DNA of 61,904 nt, from the NCBI RefSeq assembly GCF_030678915.1, contig NZ_JAUUTZ010000026.1:1-61904 (forward strand), written 5' to 3'. Position 1 is the stretch's first letter. Each line of letters begins with the position of its first letter. The stretch comes from Paracoccus wurundjeri (GTDB lineage: Bacteria > Pseudomonadota > Alphaproteobacteria > Rhodobacterales > Rhodobacteraceae). Of the stretch, positions 34,678 to 42,738 are shown in pieces. The notes below the pieces were generated by a model, which saw only the letters and a program-made list of their open reading frames with translations, ran no database searches and was not told the origin of the DNA. The translations under genes and the position numbers were made by a program.

Positions 34678-35430
34678 TCAAGCCACCTGTGCCGGTGTTT
34701 TTCCGAGGATGATCATTTCCAGCAAATCGTCTTCCGTCACGTCGGCGGTGCGCACGGTTCCGACCAGATGGCCGTTCTTCAACACGCTGGCGCGGTCGCA
34801 AAGCCGCATGACTTGCTGTACATCATGATCTATCAGAAAGATACCCAGCCCCCGAGCCTTTAGCTCTTCAATGAGTTCACCCACCATTCGGGTTTCCTCG
34901 ACACCCAATGCGGCTGTCGGTTCGTCCATGATCAGGATGCGCGCGTTGAAATAGACCGCCCGGGCAATCGCCACCGACTGTCGCTGACCACCCGAAAGAT
35001 CCGCGACAGGTGATCCGAATTTTCGGAAATTCGGGTTCAGACGCCCCATGATGCGGCGGGTTTCTTCCTCCATCTCTGCACTACGCAGAGTGCCGAATGG
35101 CGAACGAAGCTCGCGCCCGAGAAACAGGTTGGCGGAGGCGTTAAGATTGTCGGCAAGCGCCAGCGTCTGATAGATTGTCTCGATATTGTAGCGGCGCGCG
35201 TCACGAGGGTTCGCGATACGGGCCTCTGCTCCGTTTACATGGATGGTGCCGGCATCGCGGGGATATGCACCTGCCAGAATCCTCATCAGACAGGATTTTC
35301 CGGCACCGTTATGTCCCAGTACGCCCACGACTTCGCCAGGATAAAGATCAATGGACACATTGCGCACGGCATGCAGGCCGCCGAAGGACAGTGAGATATT
35401 TCGCATTTCGACGAGAGGGGTATTTTCCAT
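34678..35430 (-). CDS. sugar ABC transporter ATPase, single domain (FrcA-like)
   Basis: The 250-residue ATPase has Walker A GHNGAGKSCLMRI near 38, signature DLSGGQRQSVAIARA near 143, and Walker B ARILIMDEPTAALG near 163. It represents only one of the two ATPase halves found in RbsA or XylG, as in the FrcA fructose ATPase. The segment YNIETIYQTLALADNLNASANLFLGRE is typical of this CUT2 group. It is the last gene of the sugar operon, 16 bases after the permease, and converges on SDR E. Confidence 0.9.
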   Translation of the reverse strand: MENTPLVEMRNISLSFGGLHAVRNVSIDLYPGEVVGVLGHNGAGKSCLMRILAGAYPRDAGTIHVNGAEARIANPRDARRYNIETIYQTLALADNLNASANLFLGRELRSPFGTLRSAEMEEETRRIMGRLNPNFRKFGSPVADLSGGQRQSVAIARAVYFNARILIMDEPTAALGVEETRMVGELIEELKARGLGIFLIDHDVQQVMRLCDRASVLKNGHLVGTVRTADVTEDDLLEMIILGKTPAQVA

Positions 35431-35446
35431 GACATCTCCTCCTGTT

Positions 35447-36442
35447 TCAGCGCCGGTTGCGGAAGCGGTCCAGCGCGACCGCCGCGATGATGATCAGGCC
35501 TTTGGTGATGAACTGCCAGACATCGGATACACCAACGAGAATCAGTCCATTCGTCAGCACGCCTATGATCAGCGCGCCCACGACCGTTCCCCAGACAGAG
35601 CCTGCGCCGCCGAACAGGGAAGCCCCACCGAGGATGACTGCTGCTACCGCGTCCAGTTCGTACATCATGCCCAGTTGCTGACCGTTGGCAGCGAAAAGCC
35701 GGGCGGAGGCCATAACTCCACCCAGCCCAGCCAAGATACCAGACAGCCCGTAAACCAGGACCAGGATGAAACCGACTTTGATGCCCGCCAGACGCGCCGC
35801 CTCGGCATTGCCTCCTATCGCATAGACATATCGTCCGAAGACGGTTCGGCGCAGGACAAACCATGACATGAGAACCACGCTCAGCGCGATGATAACCAAC
35901 CAGGGAATACCCCAGATCGAGTCATTACCGATCACCGCATAGGGAAGATCCGAATTGAACACCGTTCGGTCGCCGCCCATCAGGCGTGCGACACCGCGAA
36001 TGGCGGTCAGGCCGCCCAAAGTGACGATGAACGGCGGAAGCCGGATGCCGGCGATCAGGATGCCGTTCAAAAGGCCGAAGCCTGCTCCGACGGCCAGCGC
36101 CGCCGGGATTGCGAAGATCGCTATAGACGGGTCCAGTGAGACGATCAATCCCGCCATCGCGGCAGCGGCAAGAATGGCACCGACCGACAGGTCGATGCCA
36201 CCGGTTAGAATCACGAATGTCATCCCACAGGCAAGGACGAGGTTCACGGATGTCTGCTGAAGGATGACAATAGCGTTCTGAAGCGTGGCAAAACGCCCGT
36301 TTGCGACTGAAAAGACAAGACAGAGAGCGATCAGCACGGGCAGCATCCCCGCAGTGGCCAGACCTGTCTGGATCCGCGCCCGAGCGGTCGGGACAGCGGG
36401 AGCCGCCGGCGGCGGTGCTATCGGATCGGCATCTGTAGGCAT
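35447..36442 (-). CDS. sugar ABC transporter permease (RbsC/FrcC-like)
   Basis: The 331-residue membrane protein has about nine hydrophobic segments. CGMTFVILTGGIDLSVGAIL near residue 75, which contains the conserved GGIDLSVG, PPFIVTLGGLTAIRGVARLM near 140, and GGNAEAARLAGIKV near 225 are CUT2 permease signatures. ATG 36442 has GGAGAG about six bases upstream; the longer frame overlaps the kinase. Its N-terminus is Pro/Ala-rich and cytoplasmic. Confidence 0.92.
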   Translation of the reverse strand: MPTDADPIAPPPAAPAVPTARARIQTGLATAGMLPVLIALCLVFSVANGRFATLQNAIVILQQTSVNLVLACGMTFVILTGGIDLSVGAILAAAAMAGLIVSLDPSIAIFAIPAALAVGAGFGLLNGILIAGIRLPPFIVTLGGLTAIRGVARLMGGDRTVFNSDLPYAVIGNDSIWGIPWLVIIALSVVLMSWFVLRRTVFGRYVYAIGGNAEAARLAGIKVGFILVLVYGLSGILAGLGGVMASARLFAANGQQLGMMYELDAVAAVILGGASLFGGAGSVWGTVVGALIIGVLTNGLILVGVSDVWQFITKGLIIIAAVALDRFRNRR

Positions 36443-36494
36443 TGTCTGCTCTCCTGCTCTGCGGCTTGGTTCTCGCGGCCGGCAATGAAATGTG

Positions 36495-37967
36495 TCAGGG
36501 CGCAAGGAAATCCTGCATTTCACCTTTCAACCCGAAATAGGCGGTCTGCATCTGTGGATCGGGCCGAATCTTGCTGACCTGACCACGATCGCATGAGGTC
36601 AAATCCTCGAAGCTGTGCCAGATCCCGATCGCCAGACCGCCGATCATGGCAGCACCGATGCCGGCGGCCTCGGGAATATCTGCTGCGACAAGGGTACGGT
36701 TCAAAATTGCCGCCTTGATACGTGTATAGGCTCGATGTCTCCCGCCGCCACCCGTGAGCAGAATTTCCTGCGGGCAATAGCCCGTCTGCTCCTCGAACCG
36801 CGTAACGCTGATCGAAAGCCACGCGGCCAGCCCCTCATAGGTGGCACGGGTTAGTTCGGCCTTGCTCGTCCCTGCATCGATTCCCGCCATGCGCAGACGC
36901 GCATCACGCCGGTTCCATGGCGAGCCGGACCCCTGAAGGTAAGGCGCCACGCGAACACCACGGCAACCCGGCGGCACTCCGGCGACGATCTGATCGTCCG
37001 CAAGGCCGAATTGCCGCGCTATCCAGTCGATGGCAGCCCCCGAGGTCGGGATATGCCCCGACAACAGGAACTGACCGGAAACGGCATGGGGATAGCAGTC
37101 GTATTCTCCGTCCCCAACCTCCTCATAACTCAGGGGGTGATCCACAAGTGCAATCAGGGATTCTGCCGTTCCTGCGGAATTGACGAAGGTTCCCGGCCGG
37201 GTCATTCCCGCACCCAGACCGGCGCAGGGATGGTCGTGGCCGGCATTGACCAGCGGCAGCCCCTGCGGCAGGCCCGTCAGCCGCGCCATGTCAGCCGACA
37301 GATGACCTGCAACACTGGCCTGAGGCAGCAGCTCAGGCATCGCTGCCCGTCTGACGCCCGCAATCGCAAGGTGGTCGTCCGACCAGTCCAGTCGGTGCCG
37401 GTCGGCAAGCCCCGTCCGCGCAGCCAGCGCAGGATGTGCCACATGCGCACCGCCAAGACAGAATAGAGCATAGTCCGAAACCGAGAACCAGCGTGCCACG
37501 CGACCGACAACATCGGGCTGGTGACGACGCCACCAGATCTGACGCCAGATCGTGTAGATGTCGTCATCCACCATTCCGGTCGTATCGAACCAAGAGGCCG
37601 CATCCATTCCTGTGTCGGCCCGGTATGGTCCGGTCCTGCGGTCATACCATGTGGGACATGGCAATGCGGGCCGGTCATCACGGTCCAGCCCAACGAAACT
37701 TTCACCAATCGCCGCGACCGAAAGCACAGCGATCCGGCGCAGGTCGTATCCGCCGGCCTCCAGATCGGCGGCAGTGTCGGACAGAAGCGCAATCAGCATC
37801 TGAACCAGATTGCTCAGATCGAATTCGCTTGCATCGGCGGAAGAGCTATGGATCACCATTGGCCGACGGTGGACGCTAAGGACCCGTGCATCTGCATCGA
37901 TTGACACGGCCTTCACATTCGTTGTGCCGATATCAATGCCGACGATGATCGGAGTCCGCGCTTCCAT
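36495..37967 (-). CDS. FGGY-family carbohydrate kinase
   Basis: The 490-residue kinase begins with ATPase-fold motif PIIVGIDIGTTNVKAVSID near residue 6, has GHDHPCAGLGAGM near 243 with the catalytic Asp, GTAESLIALVDHPL near 265, and the adenosine motif LLTGGGGRHRAYTRIKAAIL near 400. Family members phosphorylate xylulose, ribulose, fuculose, glycerol and related polyols; the sequence does not show which. It starts four bases after the aldolase stop. With a class II aldolase it suggests phosphorylation followed by cleavage of a ketose. Confidence 0.9.
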   Translation of the reverse strand: MEARTPIIVGIDIGTTNVKAVSIDADARVLSVHRRPMVIHSSSADASEFDLSNLVQMLIALLSDTAADLEAGGYDLRRIAVLSVAAIGESFVGLDRDDRPALPCPTWYDRRTGPYRADTGMDAASWFDTTGMVDDDIYTIWRQIWWRRHQPDVVGRVARWFSVSDYALFCLGGAHVAHPALAARTGLADRHRLDWSDDHLAIAGVRRAAMPELLPQASVAGHLSADMARLTGLPQGLPLVNAGHDHPCAGLGAGMTRPGTFVNSAGTAESLIALVDHPLSYEEVGDGEYDCYPHAVSGQFLLSGHIPTSGAAIDWIARQFGLADDQIVAGVPPGCRGVRVAPYLQGSGSPWNRRDARLRMAGIDAGTSKAELTRATYEGLAAWLSISVTRFEEQTGYCPQEILLTGGGGRHRAYTRIKAAILNRTLVAADIPEAAGIGAAMIGGLAIGIWHSFEDLTSCDRGQVSKIRPDPQMQTAYFGLKGEMQDFLAP

Positions 37968-37971
37968 AGGA

Positions 37972-38856
37972 TCAGCCTTGCGTCTTCTGCCATTCAAGGA
38001 AGGCACTGGCGCGGCCTTTCGATCCCAAATCAGACATCTTTTCGGCAATGACAGCTTGAGCGGCACGCTGCGCCGGAACAAGCGCATCGATCACTGCAAT
38101 CCCGTCCGAATTGGAATCGTAGACGGATTTCATTCCCCGATTGTATGCCGTGATCATATCCGAGAACAGGATGACCAAGGCAACGCCGGCCTGCACGGCC
38201 TCCTGCATCATGGCAGGTGGCGTGCCCGAGCCTCCATGCAGGCAAATCGGTACCCCCGTCGCCTGCCGCAATTCGCGAATGCGGTCGATCGCAAGTGAGG
38301 GAGTAGCTTTTTCCTCGCCATGGGCAGAGCCGTGGACATTGCCGATCGCCGGCGACAGAATGGTTGCGCCGCTTTCCTTCACCAGTCGCACGGCCTCTTG
38401 TACATTGGCCAGATCGTCTTCTCCCTGCACGGCGCCATGTTCCATATGGCCAATAGCAGCCTCGACCATCACGCCCAACGGATCGGCGACACGAACCACC
38501 TCGCGAACAGCGGCGATATTGTCTTCCAGCGCTTCTTCCGCGGCATCCAGCATCACACTGCTGCATCCCGCCCGTATAGCATCCATCGTATCGGCCAGGC
38601 TTTCTCCGTGATCGAGACTCAGCCCCACCGGAACGCGCGACATCCCCGCCAGATGCTTGGCAATCGCTGTCAGCGTGTCGAACCGCGTGATCTGCCGACT
38701 GTCCGGATGGATGCGAATGACCACCGGAGAATTTTCTGCTTCCGCAGCGGCGACAGCTGCCTGAATGACTTCTAGGTTCATGCTGACGAAGGCCCCAACG
38801 GCATAGCCGTTCTCCGAGGCGTGGGTGAGCATCTGTTTCAGCGGAACGATCGGCAT
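37972..38856 (-). CDS. class II fructose/tagatose-bisphosphate-type aldolase
   Basis: The 294-residue TIM-barrel aldolase has zinc ligands in SLDHGE near residue 82, SPAIGNVHGSAHGE near 172-185, and ICLHGGSGTPPAMM near 208. MVEAAIGHMEHG near 132 is also typical. It opens MPIVPLKQMLTHASENGYAV as GatY/KbaY/FbaA relatives do. It should cleave a phosphorylated ketose to DHAP and an aldehyde. Direct coupling to the FGGY kinase implies that the kinase product is its substrate. Confidence 0.9.
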   Translation of the reverse strand: MPIVPLKQMLTHASENGYAVGAFVSMNLEVIQAAVAAAEAENSPVVIRIHPDSRQITRFDTLTAIAKHLAGMSRVPVGLSLDHGESLADTMDAIRAGCSSVMLDAAEEALEDNIAAVREVVRVADPLGVMVEAAIGHMEHGAVQGEDDLANVQEAVRLVKESGATILSPAIGNVHGSAHGEEKATPSLAIDRIRELRQATGVPICLHGGSGTPPAMMQEAVQAGVALVILFSDMITAYNRGMKSVYDSNSDGIAVIDALVPAQRAAQAVIAEKMSDLGSKGRASAFLEWQKTQG

Positions 38857-38973
38857 GGGAATCCTCTGGTTGATTTGCAGTTACCTGGGAGAACCCTGTC
38901 ACCCGACAGAGTTCTGCCTCAGGATGACGCCACCCTCGCATCAGAAAGGCGCAGCGCATTCGCGGGCTCGCCG

Positions 38974-39918
38974 TTATTGTTCGGCGTCCCATCCCTGATA
39001 TTGCGCGACATTATCGCGGGTTATCAGTTCGGGTGCGACAAGCATGACCGGCTCGTCGATGGTCTCGCCATTCTTCAGTTTGATACCGGCTTCAACTGCC
39101 GCACGCGCCAGCATCCGTGGAAGTTGGGCCGACGACGCAACGATCATGGTATCGCCGGTCAGTGCATCCACGATATCGGGAGAACCATCGACCGTCGTGA
39201 TGATGATGCCTTCACGGTTTAGTTGCTTTGCAGCAAGGTCGGCACCGATTGCGGAGGGGTCGTTGATCGTAAAGATCGCAGCGACATCTGGATTGGCAAT
39301 CAGCAGGCCGGTCGTCACCTCCAGCCCTCCATCGCGCGTCCCGACGCCATTCTGATTGTCAGACAGGATCGCGATATCCGAATGTTCGGAAAGGACCTCC
39401 TTACAACCCTCGACCCGATCAATCACACCGGAAACCTGTGGGCCATTGACAATGATGACATTGCCCTTTCCATCCAACTGCTCGGCAATATACTGGCATG
39501 CCTGCTTTCCCGCAGTGACATTGTCCGTTGTGATCGTGGCACCCGCACCGCTTGCCGTATTGTCAACCGCGATGACCGGGATACCGGCGCTTTCCGCCCG
39601 TTTGACAGCCCCGCCGATCGCCTGGCTATCAACCGCCGATACAATGATCATGTCGACACCGGCCTGAATGAAATTGTCGAACTGGGACGATTGTTTGGCC
39701 AGATCGTAATCGCCCGAGACGATTGTGGCGCTGGAACCCTCACCGCCCAGTTCCTTTACCGCAGAGTCGATGCCGCTGGCGATTGCACCGAAAAACGGAT
39801 TGCCCATATCCACAACCGTCACGCCGACCTTCAACGGAACATCCTCGGCCATTGCCGGCATCGCAACCTGCAATACCGCAGCAATCGCCGTCGCACATGT
39901 GAGTATATGATATCTCAT
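38974..39918 (-). CDS. sugar ABC substrate-binding protein (RbsB-like)
   Basis: The 314-residue protein has a Sec signal peptide (MRYHILTCATAIAAVLQVAM, cleaved near AMAED) and the type I sugar-binding fold (Peripla_BP_4). VTVVDMGNPFFGAIASGI lies near residue 35, DMIIVSAVDSQAIGGAVKRA near 88, and VIAVDNTASG near 118. ATG 39918 is selected because the signal peptide starts there. It heads the minus-strand sugar operon; a 117-bp gap separates it from the aldolase. Confidence 0.92.
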   Translation of the reverse strand: MRYHILTCATAIAAVLQVAMPAMAEDVPLKVGVTVVDMGNPFFGAIASGIDSAVKELGGEGSSATIVSGDYDLAKQSSQFDNFIQAGVDMIIVSAVDSQAIGGAVKRAESAGIPVIAVDNTASGAGATITTDNVTAGKQACQYIAEQLDGKGNVIIVNGPQVSGVIDRVEGCKEVLSEHSDIAILSDNQNGVGTRDGGLEVTTGLLIANPDVAAIFTINDPSAIGADLAAKQLNREGIIITTVDGSPDIVDALTGDTMIVASSAQLPRMLARAAVEAGIKLKNGETIDEPVMLVAPELITRDNVAQYQGWDAEQ

Positions 39919-40049
39919 GATAGATTCCTCCCCCAGTCGCCTCGGGCTACACCGCACTGATCTTGTGCATTGCCTCTCCCAAGTCACGATGAGAAAATAC
40001 ACGAAACAAAACGTCCCGCAATGATAATTTTTATATATGGAGGTTCATT

Positions 40050-40937
40050 TTGTCCCATATCCAAAAACCCGCGGCGAGTAGCGACGTCATAACAGAAGAG
40101 ATGAGCCTGGCTGAGCGGGCAGAAAGCGTGCAGCTTTTTCCGGCCGAGCGCCGAATTCTGACACAGCTGCTTGAGATCGACCTCTTTACCCTGGGCTCGA
40201 TGACCTCATCGGATCTGTCCGAAAGGTCAGGCGCAAGCCGATCCAGCATTGACCGCCTGTCGCGCAAGCTTGGCTATGGCGGCCTGAAGGGCATGCGACG
40301 TTCGCTACTTGAGGAAGCAAAGAGGTCAGGCGGCGGGTTACGACCTGCGGATGTGGACACATCATCGCTGACCGGCATCGCCCAAAGGGTGCTTCATGAT
40401 CTGGGCGATCGGATTGAACCCTTCATGCGCAGTCTATCGCAGCCGCATCTTCTGGATCAGCTTGTGAGCTGGATCCTTTCAGCCAGATGCATAGGATTCT
40501 TCGGGGCGGGTGAATCCGCGGCGGTATGTTCTGCCATCTACCTGCGACTGATGCGCTTGGGTCTGCCGGTGCAGTTCAGTCAGGAACACCATACCCAGGT
40601 ATCCGTTGCCGGCATGATGCGTACTGGCGATCTGGCGATCGTCGTATCCTATTCCGGTCGCTCGAAAAGCGTCGTTTGGGCCGCACGCACCGCCAAAGAA
40701 GCCGGCGCACATGTCGTTGCCGTATCCACCGCCACGGCTTCGCCGCTCAGCAAGATATCCGATTTGCACGTTGCGTTGCCACGTGCCGATGGCCTCCGCG
40801 GCAGTCCCGAGATCTACGACCGCATCCTGAGCGTTGCCCTTGGCCAGATCCTTTTTGACTGTATCGCAACACGCCGCCCGGATTTGTTGGAAACTGCAAT
40901 GCAAGTGGATGACCTGTTTGGTGAGGATCGGTTGTGA
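40050..40937 (+). CDS. MurR/RpiR family transcriptional regulator
   Basis: The 295-residue regulator has an N-terminal HTH_6 domain (LTSSDLSERSGASRSSIDRL region near 55-75, followed by KLGYGGLKGMRRSL) and a C-terminal SIS sugar-phosphate isomerase domain with GFFGAGESAAVCS near 150 and IVVSYSGRSKSVVWAARTAKEAG near 200-222. It starts at TTG 40050 with GGAGG six bases upstream (40039-40043), and no ATG competes. It is divergent from the sugar operon and presumably binds a phosphosugar intermediate of that pathway as effector. Confidence 0.9.
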   Translation: MSHIQKPAASSDVITEEMSLAERAESVQLFPAERRILTQLLEIDLFTLGSMTSSDLSERSGASRSSIDRLSRKLGYGGLKGMRRSLLEEAKRSGGGLRPADVDTSSLTGIAQRVLHDLGDRIEPFMRSLSQPHLLDQLVSWILSARCIGFFGAGESAAVCSAIYLRLMRLGLPVQFSQEHHTQVSVAGMMRTGDLAIVVSYSGRSKSVVWAARTAKEAGAHVVAVSTATASPLSKISDLHVALPRADGLRGSPEIYDRILSVALGQILFDCIATRRPDLLETAMQVDDLFGEDRL

Positions 40938-41149
40938 GTCCCTGTACCCAAACCTGATTTACAGAACATAAGCTCGATTTGTCATTTGATATGAATGGAA
41001 AACTGTCGGTCAGGAGGCGCAGATGTTCATGTTGAGGACCAATCGGGTCATTCACGGGGGCCACATTCGAATCAGCTCCGAGCAAGCGAGACGCGGGGCC
41101 CTTTGATGCTTGGCGATCTATCAGGGGATTGATCGTGGTCGCTGCATCG

Positions 41150-41692
41150 TTACCCTGGCAATTTTCTTGGTAGCCAAATCAACGCGACGATGCCGACAAT
41201 CAGCATGAGCACTCCGCCCATGCCTGCCGCGATATGCAAACCGATCAGGAAAGCTTCCCTGGCCGGCATGACCAGGTCCGGCGCAATGCCTGCTTTGTCG
41301 AGCGTTTCGTCGAATGTGCCAGCGACTCCGGGACCGTGCAACCGGAAGTTCAATGCGGCTAGCGACCCAAGCAGCGTAATGCTCAGCGCATTGCCCAGTT
41401 CATTGCTGGTTTCAGCGATTGATCCCGCCGCGCCCGCCCGCTCCGCTGGAACAGCGGACACTGCAACCTCGGCCACGAGGTTAAACGAAAGCCCGTACCC
41501 GATACCGGCGATCATGGTCGAGGTAACGAACGCAGCAACGCCAGACTCGGTGTGGTATTGGATGCCGCATCGATCGTGCATAATCAGGTTGTTGTAACGA
41601 ATGACCTGCCGCTCCTGCTCGACCGCTTTCGCATACCCCATTTCGGACGCGAACCTGATTAGCGAACTCGGCGGATGATCCGTCCTGGGCAT
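41150..41692 (-). pseudogene. MFS (EmrB/QacA) transporter, C-terminal fragment
   Basis: From about residue 48 on, the frame encodes the last third of a 14-TMS drug exporter: STMIAGIGYGLSFNLV, then AVSAVPAERAGAAGSIAETS, the conserved E-rich ELGNALSITLLGSLAA, and two final membrane segments ending ALIWLPRKLPG. The N-terminal 46 residues (MPRTDHPPSSLIRF...) are hydrophilic and unrelated. Some 300 residues are lost, so it is a remnant. The left terminator of the neighbouring small island lies just upstream. Confidence 0.8.
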
Positions 41693-41719
41693 TCAAGGGC
41701 GCTGACACGCTGTAAACTC

Positions 41720-41751
41720 AAAAAAGCCTGCGCACATGAGGAGGCGCGGGC
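41720..41751 (-). terminator. intrinsic terminator, minus strand
   Basis: An 8-bp stem with one G-T wobble (41726-41733 with 41744-41751) and a 10-base loop is followed on the minus strand by six T (41720-41725). It would stop transcripts running leftward out of the small island. No recognised minus-strand gene precedes it. Confidence 0.7.
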
Positions 41752-41845
41752 TCGATCATAAAACAACATGTTCACCCTAAAATACTCGTCGTTAATGCCG
41801 CGCGTATACTCGATCTGGCAGTAGCCGGGCTATGCGTAAGATTAG

Positions 41846-41867
41846 CCACGTAGATTTACTTACGTGG
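41846..41867. repeat. inverted repeat CCACGTA-N8-TACGTGG
   Basis: Perfect 7-bp arms at 41846-41852 and 41861-41867 lie 112 bp upstream of the small membrane-protein gene. It could be an operator or a promoter hairpin. A related CTACGTAGG segment occurs near 42355, downstream of the terminators. Confidence 0.5.
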
Positions 41868-41979
41868 AGTTCAATTGGAGCGGATGGCAAGCACGAAGCT
41901 ATAGTATAATCTAGCGGCGAGGTTCAGGATCAAGGATGAACCGGAGTTGATTGAGCAAAATGGATAGAACGGAGCGCTT

Positions 41980-42120
41980 ATGAAGAAGTTCTTCCGTGGG
42001 CGCGTTGCCCATGCCATCCCTTGGATTCTAGGTGGCGCCGTCATTGCCATCATCTGGCTGGACTGGTGGTTTGGCTGGGGTATTCCAATGGGACATGGGC
42101 CAGACTTTGGCTATCGTTGA
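41980..42120 (+). CDS. small membrane protein (46 residues)
   Basis: ATG 41980 follows GGAG at 41971-41974 with five bases spacing. The product has a basic start (MKKFFRGRVAHAIPW), one clear membrane segment of about 20 residues (ILGGAVIAIIWLDWWFGW), and a short polar end PMGHGPDFGYR, which is the positive-inside pattern. Two terminator-like hairpins stand 66 and 106 bases after the stop, so it looks like an autonomous transcription unit. I recognise no family; it may be a phage-derived or toxic small peptide, but function is unknown. Confidence 0.6.
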   Translation: MKKFFRGRVAHAIPWILGGAVIAIIWLDWWFGWGIPMGHGPDFGYR

Positions 42121-42185
42121 TGAAAGTGGCTGGGGCGGTTTCGCGAGTAATTCTGCATAGGTAGTTCTACGCATACACGTCCGGC

Positions 42186-42207
42186 ACTGCGGTTTTGGCA
42201 CCGCAGT
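42186..42207. terminator. hairpin after small gene
   Basis: Perfect 8-bp stem ACTGCGGT (42186-42193) and ACCGCAGT (42200-42207) with loop TTTGGC. No T-run follows, so it may be a pause or processing hairpin rather than a terminator by itself. Confidence 0.5.
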
Positions 42208-42225
42208 ATGTGTAGTCCTTATCTT

Positions 42226-42256
42226 CCGCGCCTCCCTCTTGGGCGCGGGTTTTTTT
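42226..42256 (+). terminator. intrinsic terminator, plus strand
   Basis: A 7-bp perfect GC-rich stem, CCGCGCC (42226-42232) and GGCGCGG (42242-42248), is followed by GTTTTTTT. This is the strongest rho-independent terminator in the window. It ends the 46-residue gene's unit and resembles the minus-strand terminator at 41720 in sequence. Confidence 0.85.
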
Positions 42257-42738
42257 CATTGGCTCCTGTGCTTCCGCATCAAACATTAGGAGTATAGCGA
42301 AGATGGATTCCTTAGCCCATGCCCCCACATGGCGCGGGCTATTTTTTGCACAACTCTACGTAGGTAATCTTACGGATTGGAACACCCAGACCGGCCCGAT
42401 ATCTTCTCTCTATTCGGTACTCACACTACAATTAAGCCCGTGCTACGGAACCAACGCGGACTTTTTCGTGCGCGATCAATCACCGCCTCCACCGTCACCG
42501 CCGCCGCCCCCCACTATTGTCGTCCCCATCCTCGCCCACGAGATTGATAACGTAAAGCGCCTTCGATTCTGCGGAAATGCCGGCCTGGGCGGGGATCGAG
42601 CCGAAACAATGGCTGTGCGGGAAGATCGATGCAGGATACGCGCAAACCCATGCCGCGGTCACCTCCGGCCTGACAGTTTTCTGTTTGATGATATCCGCCC
42701 GACAACCCGCCCCGGTCGAAATGACCCGAGCACAGTAA
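42257..42738. other. gene-free stretch with a third terminator-like hairpin
   Basis: At 42314-42347 an AGCCC/GGGCT stem with an inner GCC/GGC pair is followed by ATTTTTT, a third plus-strand terminator-like element. An AGGAG and ATG precede it at 42289-42305, giving a frame whose first codons overlap the hairpin; the frame then runs into a Pro-rich stretch that does not look like protein. The rest to 42738 holds no gene that I can support. Confidence 0.4.

Noticed and set aside
41871..42053. 60-codon minus-strand frame opposite the small membrane gene
   Set aside because: No ribosome site, and the plus-strand gene has a better start, membrane pattern and terminators.
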